Assembly: GCF_963576615.1 (NCBI RefSeq)
Contig: NC_088708.1
Coordinates: forward strand, 50,517,196-50,581,195
Source: Watersipora subatra
Lineage: Eukaryota; Bryozoa; Gymnolaemata; Cheilostomatida; Watersiporidae
Direction: 5' to 3'
Length of the DNA: 64,000 bases
Shown one piece after another: positions 46,746 through 57,924 of this stretch. Numbering within the stretch: the stretch's first letter is position 1; each line of letters begins with the position of its first letter. The notes under the pieces are model-generated. The model did not search any database and was not told where the DNA came from. It saw nothing but the letters and a program-made list of their open reading frames with translations. The position numbers were made by a program, and so were the translations under genes.

Positions 46746-47929
46746 AACTCACAAAAAACTGTGAAATTCTTGTGAGATTCAACATTCTCTGTGTTTTGTT
46801 TATGATAGGTGGTGTTGTATCCTTGTTTAATTTTCTAAAACTTTAGTAGTAAGCCCAGTAAATCAACAGAAAGTTTACAACTATTATAGGAAAATTATGA
46901 TATCGTTCATTGACATAGTTCCTGATTTGGTTTTACATTTTGCTTCACATAGTTAATTTATCCTGCTGGAGTAATTGGTTACTTTTCAAACAAACTAGTT
47001 TTAAAAGTGCTAATTACATTCCCTGTTTGCAGTATATAAGTTTAGTTGCATTTTCAAACAAGATGAACAAATTTCACGAACAGCTCAATTTACAGACACA
47101 ATTTGCCCTTTTGACTTTTTGACATTATTTTATCCTTTTCCAGTGACCTTCCATTTCTGTAATGAGCTAACTTTCATGGAATTAACAATAAGTCTATAAA
47201 CTAAAATCTACTAAATTTACTAAAATCTACAAATTTACATCTCAAACATGTCCTTCATTATCTTTATTACCTTTGATAGTGCTCTAACTGACTTTCCCTG
47301 AATAACAGTTTAATAATTTTTGAGTAAAAGTTTTCAAGGTTTTAAAAGTTATATACACTAGCCGAACAAAACTTTAAAATAAAAATCTAAAAAATAGCAG
47401 CTGCAAAATTAATATTAATAAATGATAAAAAATACATACTTAGTTTGTTTCCTGCAATCGTGATAAGGATAAATAAGGACAGCTTAGTGTAGTGGTTTAG
47501 TGAGCCTGTGTGTAAACTTAGAGGTGGTGAGTTCAACTCTAGTGTGATGTATATTTCTCATTTTTAGATTTAACTATAACTGAATAAGCAACTGAGGGAT
47601 CACAGAGAGACACTGAGATCTATTTATACAAATGCATTGATGCGTAAAGATTTGTTAAAAATCACATTTTAATGCAGAATTATGAATTACTGCAGACAAT
47701 GAGTCATATGTTGAAGTGTATCTGTTTGTTATAATATTCCCTACCCTCTTTTCTTACATAAAGATTTGCTAAACGTTTGAACAGTCAGCTCGTCCTTATG
47801 TTTAATGCTATTAGTAAACTGTGTGGATAGCCTTGTAACTGACTTGGATGCAGTCCTACACAATCCTGTAAGTTATGATCATCTATTTGTCAACTGTCTT
47901 AAAATATCTAACACCGTTATGACATTTTT
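46746..47929 (+). repeat. Middle-segment repeat, second part, with a tRNA-like SINE
   Basis: 46755-46975 matches 4505-4740 and 57925-58150. A SINE-like head lies at about 47484-47545: A-box-like tagtgtagtggtttagtgag, B-box-like gagttcaactc. The homologous segment at 58.77 kb has the same SINE; the spacer at 4-5.4 kb lacks it. Confidence 0.7.
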
Positions 47930-50284
47930 TTGCGGCTGCTAAGCAACCCTTCCTCGTTACCACCCGATATCAACAGTTTATATGCTTTTACGATAAAAAA
48001 GATTTATTGCATTGGTAATGTAGATTAGTAATATTAGCTTCCTTGTTTGTTCAAAAATGATGCTCAGTTATTGGACAATGGCTTAGCCTATCCGATTTCA
48101 CCTAACTGAAATGTATGTTAGAGTTTAATAATGCTAACATCAAGTTACGATAAACTTCTATATATGTCAACAGACAGATAAGTATGACATTATTAGTAAA
48201 TGTATAATAGTTAGAAACAAACATACTCGACACTGCCTAGATAATAAACACAAATTTAATATCTAGTTTTTATTCCTTTATTTTACTAATTTTCAAACAA
48301 ATACAACAAAAAAATTAACAAAACAAAAATATGAATAAGCATTCAATATCTCTGATTGGCTCATTGGCTGATGACACGTAAACTAGAGTCTCATGCTCAT
48401 AATAGCATGCATTTTACTGTCATAATCACTGGTATATATAGTACTAAGGTGAATGCTACTAGAGACCACTGTAATAACAACAAAATAACCACATAGATAA
48501 GAACAACTATAATAACATTAATAAGAACAAACACAACATATTAAACAAAAATATTAACAACATACCAACATATTTGAATAATTGATCTGCTCACTTAAGT
48601 TTTGTACATGTCTATTAAAATGTAATTTAATTACTGCAAGTAATCAAAAAATGCTGATATACTTTCAGAGGTTTATCAATTTTATATATCAAGTGCGCTA
48701 GTCCTTGTGTAGTGAAATCATCCCCAAATGCTCATTATTTTACTGTCTTGAGCCTCGAATTTTTACAAGACACTGTCTCGAGTCTCGTCTCAAACTTAAA
48801 AACCTGTCTCGTTCCACCTCTAAGCTGACATTTTCTTGATTTTAAAATATGACACAAATAGTTAACACCATTGTTGTAAAAAAGCAGTCACACCACATGA
48901 ATTTAATTTGTCTGATTTGTATCTTTTTCCTTTTAGCTTCTCTGCGTCAGGACTGTTAATAATCAACAACAATAATAATACAGGTATCTTATGAGTGACC
49001 ATATGTATGTCAAGTATATAGATATTTCATTGGGTACATCCTGAACCTATCGGCGGGCATGAAGTCAGAAGTTTCTAGATACAAACTGTGGTTTAAAACA
49101 CTAAACTGGCCATAAAACACCATAAAAAGATACTAACTACATTAAAGAAAGAGTTAAAGGAGTCATTGAGGTGCAAGAAATAGAGAAATTTTCAAGCCTA
49201 CAGAGTTTCAGCAAAAACATGCGTATAAATTTAGTATTAGCCAGTGTAAAGTAATAAAAGCTGGAAATGGGGGTAAAAATATTTAAATAGTGATCTTGGC
49301 CAAACAGATTTAGAAAACTTAAAAATTTTAGAGTGTTTCTTAAATTGCGACAGCTATAAAAATAGAGTTAACTTGTTTGTGTTATCATCACCAAATTCTA
49401 ACTGTTTTGTTCATTTAAAATTGGTTTTGGTGAAATGTTCAGCGTTCTGTCAGCCGAGTATGTAGAAAGTGTTAGCCTAAAATGGGAAGTGTAATTGTCT
49501 TGTAATAATAAGCCACGTTATTTTTGTTATGGCTGATGGCATGCGATTGCAATATGCAGTCGATATAAAAGTTAGATTGAGCTCCAAGAAAAATGGGTAG
49601 CGAAAGTCAGTTTCTAATTTATTGGTTTTTCTTCTCAAGGATTATGGTCATAAATTTGTAACTGCTTTAGCTACAAACTTTGTCTGCTTAGCAGATTTAG
49701 CAAAAGGAACTTTGCACATGAGCACGGATTTAGGCTAGTATAAATGAGTGAATACATATTTGTCTTGAGAGTCACTGGTTATGAGCTTGTCACCTTGCCA
49801 TTTTGCATGATATTAATGATATGTGAAGACATTATTAACAGGTTGCTAGGCGACGTGGTCATAGCTTAGACATATGTATGTGATAGTTTACTATACTTTA
49901 CATTCGTCAAAAGATAAACAATCTATGAATGAAGTGAAACATATTTCTTTATCCACTCAAAACATTAGTCAGTAATTGGCTGAAATTTTAGCCTATCGGT
50001 TGTTTGCTAATTGCAAATTACAATATGTTTGGCATAATGAATTTGCACTTTATTTCCAAATTACGAGTATGCAGGATAGCTTTCAACAAAACTGTGCACA
50101 AATCTAACGACAGCACTTTATTTAAAGAACTTCATAGATATTTGCTGATTAAAATTATTTCTAACCAATGTCTATTATTTGGTGTAGTGCTGTCTATCAT
50201 AATGCTTTAGTTCACAGGACGTGTATGTACAAACAGCAAATAATACATACAATTCAGGAAGACTTGGATATAGACAACTTAATT
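47930..50284 (-). repeat. Arm repeat, reverse copy
   Basis: Starts at ggctgctaagcaacc (47934-47948) and matches 5440-8640 with deletions. The 75-codon ORF of the other arms is frameshifted here. Confidence 0.75.
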
Positions 50285-50640
50285 TATCTGAAATTTAAAA
50301 AAAGAAGGATTGTTCGCCTTCTCACTGTTGCAAAAGTTATTCAGAACTTTTGAAAGCTATGCAAGCTTTTGAAAGACTAATAATTTACATGCTGAAAGAA
50401 CTCCATCAAAAAAATAATATCATTTTTTAAGACATCAATGAGCCATTTCCTCGGCTACTTCTATAATGCATTCAAAGTCTATAAAAATTGTTAAAATGTT
50501 TCCCAAATCCTGCAAATACTGAAGAATGATTGGTGCTTGACTGGCTAATCATGGTGCTTGTACAGCGCTAGTGTTAGAAAGATCAAAGCACAGTTTATTT
50601 AATTATTGTAATTAAATCTGACAGTTATGACTTAGAGAAG
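50285..50640 (+). repeat. Family C repeat, partial copy
   Basis: Matches 17865-18180 and 61380-61700 (gcttgactggctaatcatgg, gtacagcgctagtgttagaa). Confidence 0.8.
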
Positions 50641-51084
50641 CCGTACTTCTCTGTGCACTCGAATAACTAACATACATATACTTCGAAGTATCAAAACCGC
50701 GTTAAACAAGGAACTACTATTGGCCTGAGATGGCTATTAATTATTTCTATGGTGTTGCTATCAAAGTTTTAACAAAAAAAAGCTAAAAGCTTCGGAGTTG
50801 GACAACGAAAAAGTTGATTGTTATTGATGTAAGCGATTCACTATTAATACAATTTTGTGGACACTTTTCTACTTATCAATCGATATTATGGGTTCATGAA
50901 GATCAAAAATCGTCAGTGTGGCGTTCAAATGAAGGCAGCGTTAAAATCAGAGTTAAAATAGAGGTGGTGTTCAATTAGAGGTTTTACAGTAACTAGGTTC
51001 ATAAACATCTTAAGTTAAAATTGGTAGCTCTAGTGTCAGATAGTACCTAATTAAAAGTCTAATAGTTAGTAGTAGTGTTTCAGT
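50641..51084. other. Short single-copy stretch
   Basis: The first 50 bases resemble 61705-61755; the rest has no partner in the window. A small hairpin (agagaagc..cttctct) lies at about 50636-50660. No gene seen. Confidence 0.5.
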
Positions 51085-51483
51085 AAAAGTAGATTCACTG
51101 CACCCTCTCATATAGCAAAGCCTGGCAAGGGAGGCCTCAATCTAACCACTAGAGCTGTGCCAAAGTTTTGCCAGTAGAAAACAAAGACTATCATAATCAG
51201 ACTGTAGTTGTAAAATAAGCTATTCATACCTGTGTATATAGACAACAGTGTTTATTATTACATACATGTACATGTAGCCTTCGCTTGCATACTATGGACA
51301 GGAACACCTTTGTAAAGACAGAAAAGCAGTGATAAGTAAGGGTAACCTCGAGTTATATGTAAACAGTACATTTGTAGTTTTGTTAGTGTAAGAAACCAAT
51401 TTTTGATTACTTGTCCATCAATTTAATTCTATAGTCTTCAGTTTCTAGCCAAAACAAGTTTCTATCATAATTTGTTGAAAGTC
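51085..51483 (+). repeat. Family B repeat, fourth copy, 5' piece
   Basis: Continues at 56267 after the young gypsy insertion. Confidence 0.85.
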
Positions 51484-51488
51484 ATTAC

Positions 51489-51790
51489 TGTAATGTACCA
51501 ATGTTTGTATTCTCTGATTATTCATGATCATCACCCCTGTATGTCAGCTGATGCAACACATTATGTGAATCAACAGTTTTTACAAGCTAGTGCAGAAATG
51601 TTTCCTTGTTATGCTTTCAGTGTGGCAATCTATAATATTGTTTATCTTATTGTGTGTCGTCTGATTCATTGCTGACTTGTTTGTGACAAAATCTTTCAGT
51701 GAAATAAATTAGTCTAGTCTAGCACAGCAAACAGTCAAGAAGCTCCCTGTGCACTTCTAATGATAATTAACGTATAAATGTATACATTAA
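51489..51790 (+). repeat. 5' LTR of the young gypsy element
   Basis: It begins tgtaatgtaccaatg and ends atgtatacattaaa; its termini form a short inverted pair (taatgta/tacatta). An aataaatt signal lies near 51702. It differs from the 3' LTR at caccc/cacac and attgc/attgt. Confidence 0.93.
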
Positions 51791-51805
51791 ATTGGCGACG
51801 AAGGA
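51791..51805 (+). promoter_or_regulatory. Primer-binding site of the young gypsy element
   Basis: ttggcgacgaagg lies directly after the 5' LTR, the position where a host tRNA primes minus-strand synthesis. The priming tRNA was not determined. Confidence 0.7.
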
Positions 51806-51836
51806 AAAAGTTTCTACGCTAGACTGGTAAAAAAAA

Positions 51837-52619
51837 ATGGCAGCAACAGGTGCAACCACAGCGTCAGCGGTTCCGGTGTTTGGTGGGAAGGTGGAGACGT
51901 ATTTGGAAAAATTGGACAGTTATTATGCGTTTCATGGAACCAAACCGGACAAGAAAAAACATGTGCTCATCATGGGACTGTCAGAAGAGCAATATGAAAC
52001 GCTGGCCTGCCTAACTGCACCAAGGAAGCCAAAAGAAGTGGATGCAGAGGATTTAATTGAGCTGCTGCGAAGGCATTATGGAGCAACAACGAACAAGATG
52101 ATGGAGCGGGCGAAATTCAGAGAGGTGAAAAGAAGTCCATCAGAGTCAGTTTCAGAGTTTGTGCTGAAACTACGATCTCAAGCTCGAACGTGTGAGTTTC
52201 AGGCTAATTTGGAAGAAAATCTGCTAGAACAGTTCCGGATAGGTGTCAATAGTAAGACAGTTCGGGACAGAATTTCAGCAATGCCAGCTGACAGACAAGC
52301 AGACCTTTCCGAAGTGGTAGCCATAGCTCGACAAGTGGAGATGGAGGAGAAATTAGACTCGATGAGTGTCACCACCCTACCTGCAGTCGATGTCTCAGCT
52401 GTAAGGAAGCAAAGGAGGCATGGTAAGAAATCGCCTACTCCTAGTTCTACTGTTAAGAAGAAAGCATGTTTCCGGTGTATGAGCGAGAAACATCTTAGCA
52501 GCAGTACAGATTGTCCAGCCCTGCACTGTAACTGTAACACATGCCACAAAAAGGACACTTTGCGGGATCTAAATTCTGTAATGGAAAACCCAAAAGGTCT
52601 ACTACCATGTCTGCAGTAA
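51837..52619 (+). CDS. gag: Gag polyprotein, 260 aa
   Basis: The structural protein that packages element RNA. The first ATG after the primer-binding site opens the frame. Residues about 1-190 are a helical capsid-like region (VEKLD-type start FGGKVETYLEKLDSYYAF; FREVKRSPSESVSEFVLKLR). A basic stretch (RKQRRHGKKSP) follows, then a C-terminal cysteine-rich part with one zinc knuckle starting CFRCMSEKHLS and the first half of a second (CNCNTC). The second knuckle is not completed in this frame: its His and last Cys are coded in the overlapping pol frame, one base back. So gag either ends by -1 frameshifting into pol or has lost one base in the A run at about 52545-52549. Confidence 0.92.
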   Translation: MAATGATTASAVPVFGGKVETYLEKLDSYYAFHGTKPDKKKHVLIMGLSEEQYETLACLTAPRKPKEVDAEDLIELLRRHYGATTNKMMERAKFREVKRSPSESVSEFVLKLRSQARTCEFQANLEENLLEQFRIGVNSKTVRDRISAMPADRQADLSEVVAIARQVEMEEKLDSMSVTTLPAVDVSAVRKQRRHGKKSPTPSSTVKKKACFRCMSEKHLSSSTDCPALHCNCNTCHKKDTLRDLNSVMENPKGLLPCLQ

Positions 52620-55600
52620 ACCACCCCGAGTCAAGCGATAGCGATATGTATGCCATTCAGCACATTAGAAGTAAGATGCCTAGATGCTACATCAACATTA
52701 TGGGTGAGAGAATTCCATTCATTCTTGATACTGGAGCCTGCAGCAATATTATTGGTGTTGACACTTATAATAAGCTGAAGTCCAAGCATAGCATCTCACT
52801 GCAAGCTGTCAATGATGATGACAATCTTTTTGGCTATGGCAGCAAGAGAAAATTAGATTTGTGTGGGTCATTCAGTGCTATTGTTCAATGTGGTCATAAA
52901 ACGGCACGTGCTATTTTCTATGTTTACAATGGTGTGGCTAAATGCTTGTTATCACATGAAACAGCTGTTAGTCTGTCTTTAGTGTCATATAGTGATAATG
53001 TTTTGTGTAACATTTTGCCTGGCAATTCTGATGGCATAATTAAAAGTTTTCCGACAGTTTTCCAAGGTTTGGGTAAGCTGGTAGGATATCAGGTCAAATT
53101 CCACATAGACCCTACAGTAGAGCCAGTAGCTCAACCTCTTAGGAGAACTCCTTTTGGAGTCAGGGAGGGGTTACGTAGGAAATTAGATGCTATGGTGGGT
53201 GAGGATGTCATAGAGCAGGTTGTGGGTGTCCCGTCCCGGTGGAGCAGTCCCCTGGTGTGTGTACCTAAAGACAATGGTGACATTAGGGTAACGGTTGACA
53301 TCCGAAGGGCAAATAAGGCAATTACTCGTGAACGCCACCCCATTCCCACAATCAAAGAAAGGCTTGCTAATTTAGAGGGAGGGAAGGTTTTCTCTCGTTT
53401 AGATATGAATCAGGGATTTAATCAGGTAGAATTGGAGAAAGAATCAAGGGATATTACCACTTTCTCCACTCCATTTGGCCTGTATCGTTACAAGCGTTTG
53501 ACAATGGGAGTCAATGCTAGCCCGGAATGTTTTCAGTATATCATCCAGCAGGTTTTGTCAGGTCTAGAGGGTGTACAAAACATGGCTGATGATATCTTCT
53601 TACAAGCTAGTTCGGTAGAGGAACATGATATAAGGTTGAAGGCTTTGCTTGAGCGACTCAGAGACGTTGGTATAACCTTGAACGCGAAGAAATGCCAATT
53701 CCGTTGTAGCAAGGTCAAGTTTCTAGGTTTTATTGTCTCAGATAAAGGTATATCGGCAGATCCTGAGAAAGTAGAAGCAGTAGTTAATTTCAAAGCTCCA
53801 CAGAATGCGACTGAGTGTAGAAGTTTCATGGGTCTGGTGAACTTTGTGGGCCGCTTTCTCCCTGATCTTGCAACTGTATCAGAGCCTATCCGGAGATTGA
53901 TGCATAAGAATGTTGTGTTTCGATGGGCAAGTGAGCAAAGGAAAGCGTTTGATAAGATCAAACACTTGATGAGCAATGCAGAGACACTGGCGCATTATGA
54001 TGCTAATGCTAAGACGAAATTAATTGCTGATGCATCTCCATTTGCTTTAGGGGCAGTGCTTGTACAGACACAGCATGGGGTTAACCAGGTGATTGCTTAT
54101 GGTCATAGATCACCTTCTGATATCGAGAAGCGTTACAGCCAAACTGAGCGTGAGGCACTCTCATTGGTGTGGGCGTGTGAACATTTCAGGCTATATTTGT
54201 TGGGCACAGAGTTTGAGCTGATAACTGATCACAAGGCTTTGCAGTTTATTCTCAACAATCCTTGTTCTAAGCCAGTACCTAGGATAGAGCGATGGGCATT
54301 GAGGTTGCAGTCATTCAGGTTCAATGTAGTGTATCAGAGTGGCAAATCAAACATAGCAGATCCATTGTCTAGGATGGTGAATTGGGTTGGTGATTCTCCA
54401 TTTATTAGCAATGTTACAAGTGAGAGTTATATGGAATACACAGCTCGTGACTCTGTTCCGAAAGCTATGACATGGGAGGAAATAGTTGACCAGTCTAATC
54501 AGTGTGAGGAAATCAAGCTCTTGAAACAGGCCATTTATAGCAATGATTTTGGGAGTTGTCCTTCCTCGTTCAAAAGTGTGTCTATTGAGCTTAGTGAGGT
54601 TCAGGGTGTTGTACTGAGAGATAAGAGGATTGTTATACCCAGAAGTTTGAGAGATAAGGCTGTGGAACTCGCTCATGAAGGTCATCAGGGTATTGTAAAA
54701 ACCAAGCAGAGGCTACGAACCAAAGTGTGGTGGCCAGGTATTGACAGAATGGCAGAGAGCTATTGTAGGAAATGCATTGAGTGTATGACAGTATCTCAGC
54801 CAGATCCACCTCAGCAGGTGACAATGACAAAGTTTCCGGATAAACCATGGTCATACTTGAGTGCTGACATTTTAGGTCCTTTACCAGATGGTAGGTCAAT
54901 TATGGTGCTTGTTGACTATTACTCTCGATATTTTGAATGTGCATTTCTAGGCTCTACCAAGTCTGCAAAGATTATTGAGTTTCTAGACACCGTGTTTGCT
55001 AGGTTTGGGTACTGTGAGACTCTGAGAACGGATAATGGTCCTCAGTTTATATCAGCAGAGTTCCAGGGTTATTTACAGGCTTGTAATATAAAGTGGATAT
55101 CAACTACCCCATTGTGGCCTCAGGCAAATGGAGAGGTAGAAAGGGTAAATCGTACGATTCTCAAATCCTTGAAAATTGCACATGGTAAAAAGGAAAATTT
55201 AGGCAAGGCTTTGAGGGATTTTCTCATGGCATACAGATCAACACCGCACAGCAGCACAGGTGTGGCACCATTTAGCCTTCTGTTTGGTGGCCGTGAAATG
55301 AGAACTAAACTTCCTGGTTTGTGCGGTGAAACTGATCCAACTGTGTTTGAGAAAGCAGCTGATTTTGATGCAAGAGCTAAGCATGTAAACAAAGAAAATG
55401 TAGATAAGCGTTTATCCAGTAAGGATATTGAGATCGGAGATCAGGTTTTAATGAGAAAAGAGAAAGGGGGAAAGCTAGATGGTAATTTTGAATCAAACCC
55501 CAAAACAGTTGTGGCTAAAGAAGGGTCTGAAATAATTGTTAGGGATGAGAGTGGGAAACAAACACGTAGAAACTCCACTTTTGTCAAAGTTTTGCCTGAC

Positions 55601-55741
55601 GCAGTTCAACTGGGCCCTGGTAACCAAAGTACCTTAAAGGGGGCCAACAGGGCTGACTGTTCTATTCCACTGGCTCCTAATCATGACTCTACCCGACCAC
55701 GTCACCCACCAGAGAGATATGGGGATATTAGGGTACATTAA
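52541..55741 (+). CDS. pol: Pol polyprotein: protease, RT, RNase H, integrase (1066-codon frame)
   Basis: The frame overlaps gag by 79 bases in the -1 phase; the first ATG is probably not the real start. Domains in order, by residue: aspartic protease (FILDTGACSN, about 60-70); RT palm (DIRRANKAI; FSRLDMNQGF; active site MADD with Asp 350-351); RNase H (IADASPFALGAVLVQ near 495; EREALSLVWA; TDHKAL); integrase zinc finger (HEGHQG near 711, CRKCIECM); DDE core (SADILGPL near 774, RTDNGPQF near 829, Glu near 865 in NGEVERVN); and a C-terminal tail without a chromodomain. All catalytic residues I can check are present, so this pol may be functional. Stop at 55741 leaves about 220 bases before the 3' LTR. 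Confidence 0.96.
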   Translation: MPQKGHFAGSKFCNGKPKRSTTMSAVNHPESSDSDMYAIQHIRSKMPRCYINIMGERIPFILDTGACSNIIGVDTYNKLKSKHSISLQAVNDDDNLFGYGSKRKLDLCGSFSAIVQCGHKTARAIFYVYNGVAKCLLSHETAVSLSLVSYSDNVLCNILPGNSDGIIKSFPTVFQGLGKLVGYQVKFHIDPTVEPVAQPLRRTPFGVREGLRRKLDAMVGEDVIEQVVGVPSRWSSPLVCVPKDNGDIRVTVDIRRANKAITRERHPIPTIKERLANLEGGKVFSRLDMNQGFNQVELEKESRDITTFSTPFGLYRYKRLTMGVNASPECFQYIIQQVLSGLEGVQNMADDIFLQASSVEEHDIRLKALLERLRDVGITLNAKKCQFRCSKVKFLGFIVSDKGISADPEKVEAVVNFKAPQNATECRSFMGLVNFVGRFLPDLATVSEPIRRLMHKNVVFRWASEQRKAFDKIKHLMSNAETLAHYDANAKTKLIADASPFALGAVLVQTQHGVNQVIAYGHRSPSDIEKRYSQTEREALSLVWACEHFRLYLLGTEFELITDHKALQFILNNPCSKPVPRIERWALRLQSFRFNVVYQSGKSNIADPLSRMVNWVGDSPFISNVTSESYMEYTARDSVPKAMTWEEIVDQSNQCEEIKLLKQAIYSNDFGSCPSSFKSVSIELSEVQGVVLRDKRIVIPRSLRDKAVELAHEGHQGIVKTKQRLRTKVWWPGIDRMAESYCRKCIECMTVSQPDPPQQVTMTKFPDKPWSYLSADILGPLPDGRSIMVLVDYYSRYFECAFLGSTKSAKIIEFLDTVFARFGYCETLRTDNGPQFISAEFQGYLQACNIKWISTTPLWPQANGEVERVNRTILKSLKIAHGKKENLGKALRDFLMAYRSTPHSSTGVAPFSLLFGGREMRTKLPGLCGETDPTVFEKAADFDARAKHVNKENVDKRLSSKDIEIGDQVLMRKEKGGKLDGNFESNPKTVVAKEGSEIIVRDESGKQTRRNSTFVKVLPDAVQLGPGNQSTLKGANRADCSIPLAPNHDSTRPRHPPERYGDIRVH

Positions 55742-55963
55742 ACAGATTACAGTAGGACCTTGTGGAATTTGAAGCTGAAATCTTATCAGCCCTAGGATAC
55801 TTTATAGCTAGTCTCATTTTATTCTGATTATATATATATATTTTACACTGTGTGTTACAAATTAGCTTTGTTTAATGGATGTTTTTCAAATAACTGCTTA
55901 CACAAATGTAGCTCTCTGATTTATGTCACAACAGGACTTAATGCCTGTAAAATTGGTAAGGGA
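55742..55963 (+). other. Untranslated end of the young gypsy element, before the 3' LTR
   Basis: AT-rich, no ORF of note. A clear polypurine tract is not obvious; gtaaggga lies right before the LTR at 55956-55963. Confidence 0.6.
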
Positions 55964-56266
55964 TGTAATGTACCAATGTTTGTATTCTCTGATTATTCAT
56001 GATCATCACACCTGTATGTCAGCTGATGCAACACATTATGTGAATCAACAGTTTTTACAAGCTAGTGCAGAAATGTTTCCTTGTTATGCTTTCAGTGTGG
56101 CAATCTATAATATTGTTTATCTTATTGTGTGTCGTCTGATTCATTGTTGACTTGTTTGTGACAAAATCTTTCAGTGAAATAAATTAGTCTAGTCTAGCAC
56201 AGCAAACAGTCAAGAAGCTCCCTGTGCACTTCTAATGATAATTAACGTATAAATGTATACATTAAA
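55964..56266 (+). repeat. 3' LTR of the young gypsy element
   Basis: Nearly identical to 51489-51790. Followed by the target-site duplication attac. Confidence 0.93.
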
Positions 56267-57745
56267 ATTACCTTTGTAATTTTTCTTACTGTAAAAAATA
56301 CCTACTAAACCAGAAAGCTGTTATCAAAAGGATGCACCACATGAAAAGTTACAAATAGCCAATATGTGTCACTGGCATGTCACTTGAAAAGACATTTTAT
56401 TTGGTATTCAAAAGCTAGTAGCTCACAAAAGTGAACCTGATTGGTCTAATCAACAGCCAATAAACTTTTGCTGTGTATAGGCGTACATATTTGTAGAATA
56501 TCAGTGCCTTAATTGCTATTAAAAAGATAAAAAAGTTTATTTATTTCATATCTCTTCATTTCAGGTACTTTATTCTTGGCTAATCTTTTGAAAGGAATTC
56601 TTAAATTCGGTGATTAAATGTTACAGAGATTAGTGAAGAGATGATGGTTTATCCTTTACCAGTGTCATAACCTAGTTAACAATCCCAGTTGTCAAAAAAT
56701 GAAGCTTATATCAACATTATTAAAAATGGAAAATACTATAATAATATTATGATTATATTATTATATAAACTAAAAAATATATTTGGCATAGCTTAAGCAA
56801 AAAGAGTCAGTTTTCATTATTTTATAGAAAATTATTAATTGCTTTATTTATAACCATTTAAAAATATCATATTTTTTGAAATTTATTTTTATGTGCAGTT
56901 CTATCCAAAATTTTTTTCATTTTTGTGCCGCAATAAAATACTGTTAAATCATAATCTTTTTGAACTTCCAACACTGAATCGTTTATCTTGGAAGAAACAA
57001 GTTAATCCAAAACAACATGAAGCATAGACTCAAATCTAAAGGGACTGGAATTTACTAAAACAGACCTTGAAGCTATCATGAGTGACCTGTCGGTACCATT
57101 TAAGTAGTCAGAGTAAGGATAGACAACTACTGATATCCTGTAAGTTATTAAGATACTTTGAAGAGATACCAGAGCATGCTATTAGAGTAAATACACAGAG
57201 GTTAGGTTAGCAGCATGACTCTATCTGAGTTCTTGTGGAGCTGTTTAAGCAGTGCACATTCAGAATGTAAATTAAAAGTTATATAAAGTCTAAATTAAGC
57301 CAAAGTCACTTTGTGAAATCTTTACCAAAATATCTAAATCTTTGTTGAATAGGCGCCAAAGTATAATTTAGAAATTAGGAAAAATGTTGTCACGATAGCT
57401 GACTAGAAAATATGTACTAATACTATAACATGCTTACTCATAGAATAGCTTACAGCTGAGAGTATGATGACATCACTTCCTACTTGTACAAACCAAAGCT
57501 GTGGTTGAATGTATTTACAATAACCTAAAACTTTAAAGACAACAGAATTTAAAGATTGATTTTTGATTTTTTGAAGTATTTTAATGTTAACTTCCTGCTA
57601 TTGCTTTTTTGGTGCCTTTAAATATTGGCGACTTGGGTGACTTTAAATATTCGAGACTACTATTGACTAAGATATACTTACATTTAGGTTTTTTTCAGTT
57701 TCTGATATGATTTGGCTTGATAATACACCATGAACAGGTTTAGCA
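56267..57745 (+). repeat. Family B repeat, fourth copy, 3' piece
   Basis: Resumes at attacctttgtaatttttct, matching 20790 and 46310, and runs on as in the 20.4 kb copy to ggtgcctttaaatattgg (about 57610-57630) and beyond. Confidence 0.85.
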
Positions 57746-57924
57746 CTGTTCCCTCTTAAGGGCTTCATGCTATTTTCTTAACTTTGCTTTTGAAGTATTA
57801 CGGTGTCACTATTCATAAAAATATCAAATCTTTTTATCTGTATTATTATTTATAAAGCATACATCTAAAATTTGACAATAAAATCCTAAAATGCAGTTTT
57901 AATTAGGAAGGGTCAACGACTTCA
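57746..57924. other. Short unassigned stretch
   Basis: No partner recognised and no ORF. Confidence 0.5.

Larger units (their letters stand above)
51489..56266 (+). mobile_element. Young, nearly intact Ty3/gypsy (Mag-like) LTR retrotransposon, 4.8 kb
   Basis: Two LTRs of about 302 bases differ at only two positions that I can see. The 5-base duplication attac flanks the element (51484-51488 and 56267-56271). A primer-binding-site-like ttggcgacgaagg follows the 5' LTR. Gag and pol are both long and open. The pol order protease, RT, RNase H, integrase is that of Ty3/gypsy. The RT catalytic box NMADDIFL and the overall layout resemble the Mag/K02A2.6 group of invertebrate and vertebrate elements. 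No chromodomain and no envelope gene. It inserted into a family B repeat whose empty site is preserved in other copies. By LTR similarity it is recent. Confidence 0.97.

Noticed and set aside
47484-47545. A tRNA gene
   Set aside because: A- and B-box-like words are present, but there is no acceptor stem or anticodon arm that pairs; it fits a SINE head better. The same holds at 22.74, 23.05, 28.62 and 58.77 kb.
55742-55963. An envelope gene in the young gypsy element
   Set aside because: Only about 220 bases lie between pol and the 3' LTR and they hold no long ORF.
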